Position numbers and translations under genes: made by a program. From G965220305 sp965220305 (GTDB taxonomy: Bacteria > Chloroflexota > Dehalococcoidia > Lucifugimonadales > UBA3495): a DNA stretch of 64,000 nucleotides. Shown here piece after piece: positions 24,533 to 34,190 of this stretch. Under the pieces are notes generated by a model. The model was given only the letters and a program-made list of their open reading frames with translations, ran no database searches and was not told where the DNA came from. Where the stretch lies: contig OZ244817.1 of NCBI GenBank assembly GCA_965220305.1, forward strand, positions 1,116,001 to 1,180,000, in the 5' to 3' direction. Numbering within the stretch: position 1 is the stretch's first letter; each line of letters opens with the position of its first letter.

Positions 24533-25570
24533 ATGACTGACCAACAAATCCGCGTGGGACTTATTGGAGCGGGGGGCAACGTTCGGGCGCGTCACATTCC
24601 TGGGTTTCAGGGTGCCGAAGACTGCGAGATTGTGGCGGTGGCCAACCGGTCCATTGAGTCGGGCAGGGCTATCGCCGATCAGTTCAACATCCCCACGGTT
24701 TATGGTAACTGGCGAGAGTTGCTGGACGACGACAGTATCAGCGCCGTATGCATCGGTACTTGGCCCTACATGCACCGCACCATGACCCTGGCCGCCTTGG
24801 ACGCCGGCAAGCATGTGCTCACCGAGGCCCGCATGGCCTCCGACGCGGCGGAAGCCCGCGACATGCTCACCGCTTCAAAGGCTCATCCAGAGTTAGTTTG
24901 TCAGCTAACGCCTACGTCCACCAGCTACACCATCGACAACCTGCTGAAGCGTTTGATCGACGAGGGCCACCTGGGTGAACTGTTGTCGGTGGACTTCACC
25001 TCCCTGCAAAACAACTTCGCCGATTTTGACGGCCCAGTGCACTGGCGCCACGACCGGTCGCTCAGCGGTTACAACACCCTGAACATCGGCGCATCCTACG
25101 AGTCGATGATGCGATGGTTGGGCCGGGGTAACCGGGTCATGGCGATGTCCAAGCTGCACGTGCCCTACCGGAAGGACGAGAATGGGTACCCAACTTCAAT
25201 CGCCATTCCCGACCACGTCGATATTCTGTATGAGTTGGCCAACGGGGCCCAGGTCCACATGCAGATGAGCGCCACTTCGGGACTAAATGGGGGCAACCAC
25301 ATTTGGATGTTCGGCACCGAAGGCACCATCCACGTCGATTCCCAGCGCAAGGTCTGGGCCGGGAAGCGCGGCGACCTGGAACTGACCGAAGTCCCCAATC
25401 CCCCGGAAACCCAGGCCAGGTACCGGGTGGAGGAACAGTTCACCAACGCCATACGCGGCAAGGAAAAAGTTGACATGGTGGCCTTCGAGACGGGAGTCCA
25501 CTACATGGAATGGACCGAGGCGGTGCACCGCAGCGCCACGACGGGACAGGCGGTTAACCTGCCCCTCTAA
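24533..25570 (+). CDS. Gfo/Idh/MocA family oxidoreductase
   Basis: I chose the ATG at 24533, which has GAGGAGGT 5 bases upstream. The 345-residue enzyme has the N-terminal Rossmann motif (VGLIGAGGNVRARHIPGF), then CEIVAVANRS and AVCIGTWPYMHRTMTLAAL. The usual EKP that follows a strand in this family appears as TEARMAS, so the conserved Lys is missing. The C-terminal alpha/beta domain (HWRHDRSLSGYNTLNIGASY, MFGTEGTIHVDSQRKVW) completes the fold. Members oxidise or reduce sugars, cyclitols or related substrates with NAD(P). The loss of the EKP Lys may mean altered chemistry. Confidence 0.85.
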   Translation: MTDQQIRVGLIGAGGNVRARHIPGFQGAEDCEIVAVANRSIESGRAIADQFNIPTVYGNWRELLDDDSISAVCIGTWPYMHRTMTLAALDAGKHVLTEARMASDAAEARDMLTASKAHPELVCQLTPTSTSYTIDNLLKRLIDEGHLGELLSVDFTSLQNNFADFDGPVHWRHDRSLSGYNTLNIGASYESMMRWLGRGNRVMAMSKLHVPYRKDENGYPTSIAIPDHVDILYELANGAQVHMQMSATSGLNGGNHIWMFGTEGTIHVDSQRKVWAGKRGDLELTEVPNPPETQARYRVEEQFTNAIRGKEKVDMVAFETGVHYMEWTEAVHRSATTGQAVNLPL

Positions 25571-25611
25571 GGCCGTCGAGCTGTGAGCATACTGCCGAAA
25601 TGGCTGGCGTG

Positions 25612-25662
25612 AAGAGAGGCCGCATCCGGGGATTTACCATGAGTGGTGCGGCCTTTCTCTTT
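25612..25662 (+). terminator. Terminator after the Gfo/Idh/MocA gene
   Basis: GGCCGCA (25618-25624) pairs with TGCGGCC (25647-25653), with A-rich sequence before and TTTCTCTTT after. It lies 42 bases after the stop codon. The rest of 25571-25936 shows no gene. Confidence 0.65.
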
Positions 25663-25936
25663 GGCCTGGGCTCTTGGACCAAGACTCCGGAACTGCGGGC
25701 GGTTTCAGTCAAATCCGGGTTGAAAACGATGCCGCCGGAAAAACCAACACTCGTCCCGTCACAATCTGCCCGACAACTCGTTGGGCCTGATTGACAGCCT
25801 CAAACGTTCACCTCTGGCGACGCGCCGCTGGGAGTCGCACCCACGATTCATTGAAGAAGCGGGCGCGAACGACCGATTCATGCCCCCGTGCTGGACCGGG
25901 ATCCGGGGGCCGGCACGATTCAATAGCCTCGCTGGG

Positions 25937-27102
25937 TCAACTCCATAGCTGTTGAGAGGCCAACGCAGCCCCTTGGGACAACGCCTCCAGCTTGGCCCAC
26001 ATGATGGACGGATGCACTCGGGGATTAAAAGCGCCCTGGGAGAAACCGCAGTCGGTCCCGGCTATGACGTTCTCCCGGCCCAGCATCCTGGCGTAATTTA
26101 CGATCCGCTGGGCCACCAACTCGGGATGCTCGACAATGTTGGTGGTATGGGCCACCACGCCGGGGACCAGGATCTTGCCATCTGGCAGCTTGACCTTCTC
26201 CCAGACCTCCCATTCATGGGCGTGCCGGGGGTTGGCAGCTTCCACACAGTAGGCTCCGGCATTGACCTGCAGAACGATGTCCACGATGTCCCGCATGGGA
26301 ACGTCGGTCACGTGGGGACCGTGCCAGCTACCCCAACAGAGGTGATAACGCACCCGGTCTTCCGGCAGCCCCTGTAGCGCGTGGTTAATCGCCTCCACCC
26401 GCAACGAGGCGAACCGGCGGTACTCCTCGATGGAAGGAGCGGGGTCGGGCATTCCGTACTGGGTTACCACCCTGGGGTCGTCGATTTGCAGAATGAACCC
26501 GGCTTCCACGATGGCCCGGTATTCCTCCTTCATCGCGTCGGCTATGGCTGTCAGAAACTCCTCTTCGGTGGCGTAATGCTCGTTCTTTCGCTGCAACTCG
26601 ATGGTGCCGGGAGCCACCGCCGGGATGAATGCCTCTTCCGGTTCGACCGATTCCAGGGCTGACTTAAAGTTGTCGATGTCGCTTTGCACGGCGTCCTGGC
26701 CCCGGTAGGTGATGGGAGAGGTACAGACCATCCCCCGTCCGGCGCCGCCGTCAACTCTGCCGTCGTATTCCAGGTAAAAGTCCCGGAAGATCTCCGGTCC
26801 CTGCCCCAGTTCAATAACGGGCTCTCCCCTGGATCCAGGGGCCTGGCCTCAAATCCGGTAAGCCGGTCGTGGACATAGGTAGAAAAACTGGGCTTGCCGT
26901 ATTCCCCGTCACTGGGAACGTCGATGCCTGTTTGGACTTGCCGCCGCACCACCTCCTGCACCGACTGGCGGACCAGGCCGGCCAGGGCCTCTACATCGTA
27001 GGCCCGCCCGTCCTCCTTTGCCCGCAGTATTTCCAGGATTTCCGGTGGGCGGGCCAGACTGCCTATGTGGGTTGTTAGAATCCGGGAAGAACTGTTCTTC
27101 AT
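25937..27102 (-). pseudogene. MetE-like (cobalamin-independent methionine synthase C-terminal fold) protein with one frameshift
   Basis: The ATG at 27102 opens SSRILTTHIGSLARPPEILE and runs in one frame to about 26808, where a G4 run (26804-26807 as CCCC on +) marks a one-base shift. The rest continues in the frame that reads GQGPEIFRDFYLEYDGR, then MVCTSPITYRG, to the TAG at 25937. Together they give a ~388-residue protein like the intact copy at 29046. Zinc ligands are present: HLCWGS (His, Cys), CVEAANPRHAHEW (Glu) and GTDCGFSQG (Cys). It is either a recent pseudogene or a homopolymer sequencing error. It sits 12 bases after the monooxygenase gene. Confidence 0.8.
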
Positions 27103-27114
27103 CGCTTCCTCCGG

Positions 27115-28776
27115 TCACGGCAATCCCGTGACTTTCTTCATTAGGGCCGTAGGGGCATCGGGGGAGGCGTCCCCGCACCAGGCCACATACTGGTCAAGGC
27201 GTACCAGGACCAGCCGGGCCTCGTACTGCTCGCGCCCTCCCTCGTAAGTGTCCCGTACCACTTTTAAAGGTATCCGCAGGGATGTTGCCGCGCCCTCGAT
27301 GGACTGGACTGGGCCGTCGTCAACCCCAAACGCCAGCAGCGTGAAACCCAGGCCCAACTCCGCCGGGAGATAGCGCGCCCCCGACAGCGGCTGCGGAGGA
27401 AGGTGGTGGCCCGCCCGCGCGGCAAAGGAATGCGACCCGTGGGCGCTGCATACGGCCCCCGGCGGGCCCATGACCACGGATGAGCCGGGGTAGTTGGGCT
27501 CATAGACCGAGGTCCGCCTGCTGGCTACCTGCTCCAACTCCTTCCAGGCGGACGTGAACTCCTCCAGGTCCTTGTCCGGGCTGAAGCGCTCCAGAAACGC
27601 GCCGTCTCGTTCAATGCCTCGGGCTATGAAGTCCTCGCCCGTCTCCCAGAAAACGGGGCGTCGTTCCTCGCTGTAAGAATCAAGGAGAGAATCGCCTCCC
27701 CAGCCCTGGAGCCTGGAGGCCAGCTTCCATCCCAGATTGGTCACGTCCTCCAGGCCGTTGTTCAACCCGAAGCCGCCGTATGGCGGGTGGCTGTGCGCGG
27801 CGTCTCCCGCTATGAATACCCGCCCGACCCGGTATTTATCGGCTACCGAGACCCGCAGGTCCCAGAAGTCCACGTGCTGGAATTCAGCCTCGAACTCAAG
27901 CCCGGCGGCCCGGTTGAGGAGGGCCTGAAAGTCGTAATTCTCCGGCGTCGCGTCCACTGGCACCGGAGCATGGAAGAACCAGGTCTCACCCACAACGACG
28001 CGCCCAAAGAACATCCAGTACCCCTTCAGGTCCGGGTGAAGCGCGCGGTAGGTGGTGCTTTCCGGGAACCGCTTGAAGGCCTCGTGCAACTCTTCAGACC
28101 GGAACACAGCCAGCATCATCTTCTGGTCGAAGTCCGAGCCTCCCTGCGCGATGCCTACCTGCTCACGGATGGTCGAGCGGGCCCCGTCGCAACCGACGAC
28201 GTAGTCGGCCTCCAACACCCGTTTGGCTCCCGCCGCCGTTCCTGGAGAGGAAGCGCCGGCGTCGCTGAAGCCTCCCCACTCGTACCGGCCATCCTGTTGC
28301 GCGGCCCCCTCAGTTTCGCCGATAGTGACCCTCACCCCCTCCCCATACTGCTCTATCTTTTCCGCGGTCCATCCATAGAGGACAGTCACGCTGGGCAACT
28401 CACCCGCCCGCCTTCGTAGGACCGCTTCGGTGAGGTACTGGGGAAGCCGTTCGTTGTCCTCGTAATAGTATTGGCGGACAACCTCTCGGCCACTGGGAGC
28501 GTACCAATATTCGCTCATCAGGTCCCCGTAGGCGGTCACTCCGCCGATGGGATAGTCTTTCGGCATGACGCGGGCCTTCCGCAACTCGTCCACGACACCC
28601 CAAAAGTAGAAGTGCTCCAGCGTCCGTTGGGTGAGGTTCTGCCCTTTGGGGATTTGTTGCGGCTCCAGATGACGACCGACTAAAACGCAGTCGATGCCGC
28701 GCAGTCCCAGGTCCACGGCCATGCCGACTCCCACAGGCCCTCCACCCACGATAATCACTTGGTGGCGTTCTGTCAT
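27115..28776 (-). CDS. FAD-dependent aromatic-ring-type monooxygenase (PF01494)
   Basis: The start is the ATG at 28776 after AGGAGAGGCC; a longer frame is not supported. The 553-residue enzyme has the FAD GxGxxG motif (VIIVGGGPVGVGMAVDLGLR), the DG motif (VGCDGARSTIREQVG) and the GD motif (FIAGDAAHSHPPYGGFGLNN). It belongs with phenol hydroxylase/TfdB-type flavoproteins that use NAD(P)H and O2 to hydroxylate small, often aromatic, molecules. A C-terminal thioredoxin-like domain is probable from the length. It is followed after 12 bases by a MetE-like gene, suggesting one transcript, perhaps hydroxylation followed by demethylation or methyl transfer. Confidence 0.9.
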   Translation of the reverse strand: MTERHQVIIVGGGPVGVGMAVDLGLRGIDCVLVGRHLEPQQIPKGQNLTQRTLEHFYFWGVVDELRKARVMPKDYPIGGVTAYGDLMSEYWYAPSGREVVRQYYYEDNERLPQYLTEAVLRRRAGELPSVTVLYGWTAEKIEQYGEGVRVTIGETEGAAQQDGRYEWGGFSDAGASSPGTAAGAKRVLEADYVVGCDGARSTIREQVGIAQGGSDFDQKMMLAVFRSEELHEAFKRFPESTTYRALHPDLKGYWMFFGRVVVGETWFFHAPVPVDATPENYDFQALLNRAAGLEFEAEFQHVDFWDLRVSVADKYRVGRVFIAGDAAHSHPPYGGFGLNNGLEDVTNLGWKLASRLQGWGGDSLLDSYSEERRPVFWETGEDFIARGIERDGAFLERFSPDKDLEEFTSAWKELEQVASRRTSVYEPNYPGSSVVMGPPGAVCSAHGSHSFAARAGHHLPPQPLSGARYLPAELGLGFTLLAFGVDDGPVQSIEGAATSLRIPLKVVRDTYEGGREQYEARLVLVRLDQYVAWCGDASPDAPTALMKKVTGLP

Positions 28777-29045
28777 GGCCTCTCCTAGTGAATCCCTGAT
28801 GCCAATGGAGCATCGGGGGATTCCCCATTGCTTAGAATTACCGGGCCGCAACCCACTATGAGGTTATTACCCAACCTAGAGTTACATATTATAGCCGGTC
28901 CTTCGACAAGTTCAGGGTGGGCGGTGCGGGCGGCGAGATGACCATCGAAAGATCCCGCCCTCGGCGGCAAGAGCCCCCGAGTCGGCCTTCATGGAGTAAG
29001 ATAACATTTACAGCGCCAGCCTCATTCCTAATCACAGGAGGACCC
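28777..29045. other. Divergent intergenic region with a dispersed repeat
   Basis: These 269 bases separate the monooxygenase (- strand) from the intact MetE-like gene (+ strand). CCTTCGACAAGTTCAGGGTG near 28900 is a common dispersed extragenic repeat in such genomes. No further gene is visible, and no promoter is convincing enough to place. Confidence 0.4.
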
Positions 29046-30191
29046 ATGAAAAGAAGCGCCACCAGGATTCTCACCACCCATACCGGCAGCCTGCCCCGGT
29101 CGCCAGGGCTCCAGGAGCTATTGCGGGAGCGGGAAGAGCAGGGCAATATCGACCAAGAACTGTTTGCCGCCGGGGTGCGCGACGCCGTCGCTGATGTGGT
29201 AACCAAACAGCAGACCATCGGCATAGACGTGGTCAACGATGGCGAGCAGGGACGGGCCCAGTACGCCACCTACGTAAAAGAGCGTCTCACCGGCTTTGAG
29301 GGCGAGCGCCTCGTCCGGTCACGCCCGCGCTTGGACGACGCCGATTTCCCCGAGTTCGCCGCCACTCAGACCCACCATTCTTCCCACAACATGCCCCAAC
29401 CAGCCTGCACTGGGCCCATCTCCTGGAAGGACTGGCCGGCGGTGGAGCGGGATATCCAAACTTTGCAAAGGGTTGCCGCAGATGCGCCCGTCGAAGAGGT
29501 GTTTATGACGGCGGCCTCGCCGGGAGTAATCGCCAACTTTCTGCCCAACGAGTATTACCCCACGGAGGAGGCCTATCTCTACGGCCTGGCCGAGGTGATG
29601 AAGGACGAATACAACGCCATCGCCGCCTCGGGGCTTCTTCTGCAAATCGATTGCCCCGACCTGGCCATGACGCGAGTCTCCCAGTTCTCCCACCTTACGG
29701 TGGAGGAGTTCAAAAAGGTTGTGGAACTGCACGTGGAAGTAATCAACTACGCCCTGCAGGACATTGACCCGGAGCGGATGCGGTTGCACCTATGTTGGGG
29801 GAATACCGAAGGCCCCCACCACCACGACATTCCGCTCAAGGAAATTGTGGAGCTGGTGTTGCAGGCCCGGCCCCTGGGGTTGTCCTTTGAAGGGGCCAAC
29901 CCCAGGCACGCCCACGAATGGAAGGTGTGGGAGGACATAGACCTGCCCGACGGCAAGCTGCTGATTCCCGGGGTGCTGGACACCACCACCAACTTCATCG
30001 AGCACCCGGAGCTAATCGCCCAGCGCATCCTCAATTACGCCAACGCCGTGGGTAGGGAAAACGTGATGGCCGGCAGCGACTGCGGTTTCGGCACCTCAGC
30101 CTGGGGCCGGAAGGTGGAGACCAACATCGTGTGGGGCAAACTAGCGTCCATGGTGGAAGGGGCGCGGCTGGCGTCCCAAGAGCTTTGGTAG
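29046..30191 (+). CDS. MetE-like zinc methyltransferase-family protein
   Basis: The start is the ATG at 29046, preceded by AGGAGGACCC. The 381 residues correspond to the C-terminal catalytic barrel of cobalamin-independent methionine synthase: ILTTHTGSLPRSPG at the start, DVVNDGEQGRAQYATYVKER, then zinc ligands in LHLCWGNTEGPHHHDIPL (His, Cys), SFEGANPRHAHEWKVWED (Glu) and SDCGFGTSAWG (Cys). It lacks the N-terminal half of true MetE, as do many stand-alone homologues, so the methyl donor and acceptor are unknown. It is divergently placed to a frameshifted paralogue and the monooxygenase. Confidence 0.85.
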   Translation: MKRSATRILTTHTGSLPRSPGLQELLREREEQGNIDQELFAAGVRDAVADVVTKQQTIGIDVVNDGEQGRAQYATYVKERLTGFEGERLVRSRPRLDDADFPEFAATQTHHSSHNMPQPACTGPISWKDWPAVERDIQTLQRVAADAPVEEVFMTAASPGVIANFLPNEYYPTEEAYLYGLAEVMKDEYNAIAASGLLLQIDCPDLAMTRVSQFSHLTVEEFKKVVELHVEVINYALQDIDPERMRLHLCWGNTEGPHHHDIPLKEIVELVLQARPLGLSFEGANPRHAHEWKVWEDIDLPDGKLLIPGVLDTTTNFIEHPELIAQRILNYANAVGRENVMAGSDCGFGTSAWGRKVETNIVWGKLASMVEGARLASQELW

Positions 30192-30215
30192 CTCCCGCCA
30201 ACGGGGTATCCCAGC

Positions 30216-32201
30216 CTAACTGCCCTTTAGCGCCTCCAACTGGCTGTCGATGTCTTCCGCCTGCAACGACAACCTCTCCCACTCCTCCCAGAGGGATGCC
30301 GCGTCCTCTTTGAGCAAATTGTACTGCTCTCCTGTGACCGCGAGCTGGGTCGGGTCGTCAAACTGGTCGGGCCTGGCGAACATGGCCTCCAACTCCGTCA
30401 TGCGGGCCTCGTGGTCGGCCAGTGAAAGGCTTATCTCATCTATCAGCACCGAAAGCCTGCGGGCCTCGTTGCTAAGGGACCGGCGCTGCTCCTCTTCGGC
30501 GCTCAGCGGTGGCCGACCGGACCGTCTCCTGATGGGCACCTGACCCGAGGCGGTGGACGACGTTCCGTTGGCAGTTGGACCTGCGCTTATCTTAACCGTC
30601 TCAGTCTGCTTCCGGTACAGATAGCTGTCGTAGTCACCGGGGTAGACCGTGGGCCTGCCGCCGTCGATCTCGATAATCTTGTTGGCGACCTGCCGGATGA
30701 GAGTCCGGTCGTGGGTGATGAGACATAGCGTGCCATGATAGTCCTCAAGGGCGTCGGCGAGTATCTCCCTGGAGGCGATGTCGAGGTGGTTGGTTGGCTC
30801 ATCCATGAGGAGCAAGTTGCTTGGCTGGAGCAGCAGCTTGGCCAGCGCCACCCGGGCCTTTTCCCCGCCGGACAGCACGGAAATTGGCTTGCCGACGTCG
30901 TCTCCGCTGAACAGGAAGCCGCCGAGGGTGTTACGCAGGTTCCGCTCCGACTCCGTTGGCGCGGCCTGTTGCAGTTCCTCGATGACCGTGTTGTTGAGGT
31001 TGAGGAGTTCAAGCACGTGCTGGGCGTAGTAGGCCGTCTCCACGTTGTGGCCGGTCTTCCTCTCCCCAGCGTCAATGGGGAGCACACCTGCCAGTATCTT
31101 CAACATGGTGGTCTTGCCAGCGCCGTTGGGTCCAACCAGGGCAACCCGGTCGCCCCGCGAAAGCTCCAAGTCCATGCCGCGGTAGACGGGGTTATCGCCG
31201 TAGGACTTGCTAACGTTGGTCAGCCATATTACCTTGGAACCGCTGCGCGGCGGCTCTGGAAACGAGTACCGGACTTTCTTCGTGGCCCTCGGCAACTCGA
31301 TGGTCTGAACCTTCTCAAGCTGCTTCAAGCGGCTCTGCACCTGGCTGGCCTTCCTGGCCTTGGAGCGAAAACGCTCCACAAAGCGCATCTGCCGCTGCAT
31401 TTCGCGCTCCTGCCGGGCCGCGGCCGCCTGCCTGACCTGGAGGTGCCGTTCCCGGGCCACCAGGTAATCGTCATAGTTACCCCGATGAAGCACCACCTCG
31501 CCCGCTTCAATGGCAAGGACCTTGGTTGCCACCTGGTTCAGAAAAGCGCGGTCGTGAGAGGTGACGATCACGCCGCCCGGAAAAGAAGCCAGGTACTTTT
31601 CAAACCAAAGGTTTGCATCGAGGTCGAGGTGGTTGGTGGGCTCGTCCAAGAGCAGTAGATGGGGCTTCCTGAACAGGATCCTGGCCAGACCTGCCCGCAT
31701 GACCCAACCGCCGCTGAACTCACCCATTGGCCGCAGAAAGTCGCTCTGCTTAAAGCCCAGCCCCGAGAGAATCGCCTTGGCCTCGTGCTCCCGGTCGTCC
31801 CCGCCAGCGGCCTCCAACTCCAGGTCAAGCCGGCCCAGGCGTTGCAGCAGGTCACCCTGTTTACCGGGATCAGTTTCCGATGCCAAGGCCTCCCTAGTGG
31901 CGGTAATCCGGCCGGTGAGCGCCACCACCTCCGAGCTGGCGTCCAAGATTTCTTGCAACAGAGACTTGCCGAAAAACGTTCCGGGATCCTGCTTGAGATA
32001 GCCTATTGCGACGTTGCGCTGGCTGGTCATGCTGCCCGTATCCGGAGCAGCGTCGCCGGACAGAATATCCATAAGGGTGGTCTTACCGGAGCCGTTTGCG
32101 CCTATCAGCGCAATACGGTCCCCCGCGGCCAGGTTAAAGGTAAGACCGCTGAACAGTGTCCTGGTCGCGTAGGCTTTGCTGATGTTGGTTGCCAATAACA
32201 T
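30216..32201 (-). CDS. ABC-F family ATP-binding protein (ribosome-associated type)
   Basis: The 661 residues contain two nucleotide-binding domains and no membrane segments. Domain 1 has GANGSGKTT, the signature SGGWVMRAGLARIL and LLLLDEPTNHLD; domain 2 has GPNGAGKTT, LSGGEKARVALAKLLL and LLMDEPTNHLD. Between them is the basic helical linker (QEREMQRQMRFVERFRSKAR) typical of ABC-F factors. A charged coiled-coil tail follows from about residue 570. Members act on stalled or antibiotic-bound ribosomes. Its 3' end faces the end of the MetE-like gene, 24 bases away. The ATG at 32201 has only a weak GGGGCGG before it. Confidence 0.92.
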   Translation of the reverse strand: MLLATNISKAYATRTLFSGLTFNLAAGDRIALIGANGSGKTTLMDILSGDAAPDTGSMTSQRNVAIGYLKQDPGTFFGKSLLQEILDASSEVVALTGRITATREALASETDPGKQGDLLQRLGRLDLELEAAGGDDREHEAKAILSGLGFKQSDFLRPMGEFSGGWVMRAGLARILFRKPHLLLLDEPTNHLDLDANLWFEKYLASFPGGVIVTSHDRAFLNQVATKVLAIEAGEVVLHRGNYDDYLVARERHLQVRQAAAARQEREMQRQMRFVERFRSKARKASQVQSRLKQLEKVQTIELPRATKKVRYSFPEPPRSGSKVIWLTNVSKSYGDNPVYRGMDLELSRGDRVALVGPNGAGKTTMLKILAGVLPIDAGERKTGHNVETAYYAQHVLELLNLNNTVIEELQQAAPTESERNLRNTLGGFLFSGDDVGKPISVLSGGEKARVALAKLLLQPSNLLLMDEPTNHLDIASREILADALEDYHGTLCLITHDRTLIRQVANKIIEIDGGRPTVYPGDYDSYLYRKQTETVKISAGPTANGTSSTASGQVPIRRRSGRPPLSAEEEQRRSLSNEARRLSVLIDEISLSLADHEARMTELEAMFARPDQFDDPTQLAVTGEQYNLLKEDAASLWEEWERLSLQAEDIDSQLEALKGS

Positions 32202-32651
32202 TTTATTCCGCCCCAGAGACCATTATATCCACTGGAAGCAAATGAAGGGGAGTACAGGGAACAGGGCCTTTCGATTATTGGGCTACCCTGTTGCCTCCCC
32301 TTTCGCGAAAGGGGGGCTATCCGCCACCCCTTCCCTGGTCATTCCCGCTTTTGCGGGAATGACCAGGGAAGGGCCGAGAATGACGGGTGAAACCAAGGGT
32401 CTCTCGGGACAATCAAAAGACCCTGGAGTACAGGGAAGCCCCGTGGCGTAAGAATATTGCGTGACCTCCGCTCTGCCGGGGCGCCTGGTTGGGGAGCTTT
32501 CGCCGCGCTCCCGGATGTTACCTCGGACATTTTAGAGCCACTTGGTCTTGGTCATTGTATAAGAGAGGCTTGGCGATTTACACTGATAACCGTGCCACCC
32601 TCGGAACGCAGCGTCGGACACTAATCTGAATCAACAGGAGCAAACACAGAT
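32202..32651. repeat. Intergenic region with long perfect hairpins
   Basis: CCCCTTTCGCGAAAGGGG (32299-32316) is one hairpin. From 32331 to 32370 a 40-base stretch is an 18-bp perfect inverted repeat around TTTT, with ATTCCCGC and GCGGGAAT at its core. This is the cleanest copy of a dispersed hairpin family also seen at 52420 and, decayed, at about 11214. It may stop transcription between the divergent genes. No gene is visible. Confidence 0.65.
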
Positions 32652-33455
32652 ATGCCGGAAGTCACTTCACACGCGCCCGGCGCACCCTCTTGGGCCGAGC
32701 TTGACACCACCGACGAGATCGGCGCGCTTTCCTTCTACAGCGCCCTGTTCGGCTGGGAAGACGATCCGCGGGAAATCACCCCCGGCTGGTACTACCACAT
32801 GCAGAAACTCAACGGGCTGGAGGCCGCCTCTATCTACCGGCAGAGCGACGAGGAGCTGGAACAGAGCGTTCCGCCCCACTGGAACATCTACTTCACTGTG
32901 GAGAACGTGGATGTCGTAGCCACCGCCGTCCCCCAGAACGGCGGCTCGGTGGTTTTCGGCCCCATGGACGTTTTCGAGGCAGGTCGCATGGCCACGTGCC
33001 AGGACCCGCAGGGGGCCTACTTCGCCCTCTGGCAGGCCAACGAGCATATCGGCTGCCGTGTCAAAGGCGAGACTGGGGCCATGTGCTGGAACGAACTGAA
33101 GACCACCGATCGAGACGCCGGAATCGACTTCTACATCAACGTCCTGGGGTTGGAGCGGGGCTTGGCGGTGCAGGCGACGGAGTACGCCATGCTCCGGGCT
33201 GGCGGCACCGAAGTCTGCGGCGTGATGCAGATTGCCCCGGAAATGGGGGAGTTCCCGCCCTTCTGGGGCGTATACTTCGGGGTGGCCGACTTGAACGCCA
33301 CGTTGGAGCAGGCCCAATCGCTGGGCGCGTCGGTATACGTCCCGCCCACCGACATCATCCCATACGAAGGCCAGCCGCCCACCGGCCGCTTCGCCTCCCT
33401 GGCCGACCCGCAGGGCGCGGCCTTCAGCATTGTTCAGGACCTCCCGCAGGCGTAG
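32652..33455 (+). CDS. VOC family protein with two glyoxalase-like domains
   Basis: The 267 residues form two vicinal-oxygen-chelate modules, about 8-128 and 140-264. Each begins with a substrate-facing strand (APSWAELDTTDEIGALSFYS; MCWNELKTTDRDAGIDFY) and ends with the DPQGAYFALW / DPQGAAFSIV strand. The usual His metal ligand at the start of each module is replaced by Glu or by nothing clear, so it may be a binding or resistance-type VOC protein and not a dioxygenase. AGGAG lies 14 bases before the ATG. No partner gene is adjacent. Confidence 0.85.
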   Translation: MPEVTSHAPGAPSWAELDTTDEIGALSFYSALFGWEDDPREITPGWYYHMQKLNGLEAASIYRQSDEELEQSVPPHWNIYFTVENVDVVATAVPQNGGSVVFGPMDVFEAGRMATCQDPQGAYFALWQANEHIGCRVKGETGAMCWNELKTTDRDAGIDFYINVLGLERGLAVQATEYAMLRAGGTEVCGVMQIAPEMGEFPPFWGVYFGVADLNATLEQAQSLGASVYVPPTDIIPYEGQPPTGRFASLADPQGAAFSIVQDLPQA

Positions 33456-33514
33456 GAGCGTCCGACCCTCATTCCACCGCTTAGCCAGCTAATGGTACGG
33501 TTGCCGACAGACGG

Positions 33515-33919
33515 TCACGCCCCACCGTCCGGCTGGTATGTCCCTGGCCGGTCATGTCCTCGAACAGCCACGGCATCTCCCGGGCCGCTCGCGCCTTCAA
33601 CCAAGACGATGTCAGTCCGCTTTATGGAATAGGTGCCCCGGGGAGTTTCCGCCGTTTTCTCTCCCAACATTAGCGGCGTTTCCAAGGGCCTCTCGGGCAT
33701 GACCCAGGTAAATCTCCCGTCGTAACTGGCGTAAGACGACCATCGTTCGATGTTATCCGAAGCGGTTATTATGCCGCCCGTCGAGTATCCCACCTCAGTA
33801 ACTCCGAACACGGAAGCGGGAGGGCTGGTCGCGATGGTGGCAAACACTGCCAGCCCTGCAACCAACACGCTGGAACGTTGCTGCAAGGCCCCCGGAGCAA
33901 CCCTGCCGCGTCGCCACAC
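33515..33919 (-). pseudogene. Truncated secreted-domain protein, related to the lipoprotein at 41028
   Basis: A GTG at 33919 opens a signal-like segment (SSVLVAGLAVFATIATSPPA), then VTEVGYSTGG, DGRFTWVMPERP and ETPRGTYSIKRTDIVLV. This aligns with VTFVGTDAEG, DGGFSWQFAGE and TTPGGTYQIIPSEIVG in the gene at 41028-42287. After VEGASG the frame loses coding character, and another frame (REMPWLFEDMTGQGHTSRTV) looks better, so a frameshift near 33575 is likely. The C-terminal membrane part seen in the paralogue is missing. Confidence 0.5.
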
Positions 33920-34190
33920 CTAGACCGCAAGACCTCACCCCAGGGGGGAACAACCAACGAGTCCGTCGGGTCCAACGGCGATCCCGCTGACCTGTCTATC
34001 ACCAGCAAGAATTTGCCGATGATAAGGTCATGCAGCGGCGCGAAGGTGTTGAACGCCGTATAAACAGCCGGCAATACTGCGTAAGTGGTGAGGAAAGCGG
34101 CACTCGAACCCCTGCTCCACCCCCCTACAACCAGCGAAAGCATGAACGCCAACAGCGGGGAAGCGAATATAACCCAGGCTAAATCTCTAA
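33920..34190 (-). pseudogene. C-terminal part of a membrane-protein gene split by IS5 and IS701-type elements
   Basis: Read from the IS5 edge: LRDLAWVIFASPLLAFMLSL, then TTYAVLPAVYTAFNTFAP and a short tail. Joined to the fragment at 36471-36606 across the two IS elements, the order becomes LVINDLAFKAF ... TGKLRDLAWVIFASP. This matches a membrane-protein theme of an NDH-like motif followed by TGKLxDxA and a further transmembrane helix. A one-base shift inside the N-terminal fragment is also needed. The gene is dead through two nested insertions. Confidence 0.55.

Noticed and set aside
25600..25794. 64-residue frame after the Gfo/Idh/MocA gene
   Set aside because: It runs through the terminator hairpin at 25612-25662, and it has no ribosome binding site and poor coding composition.
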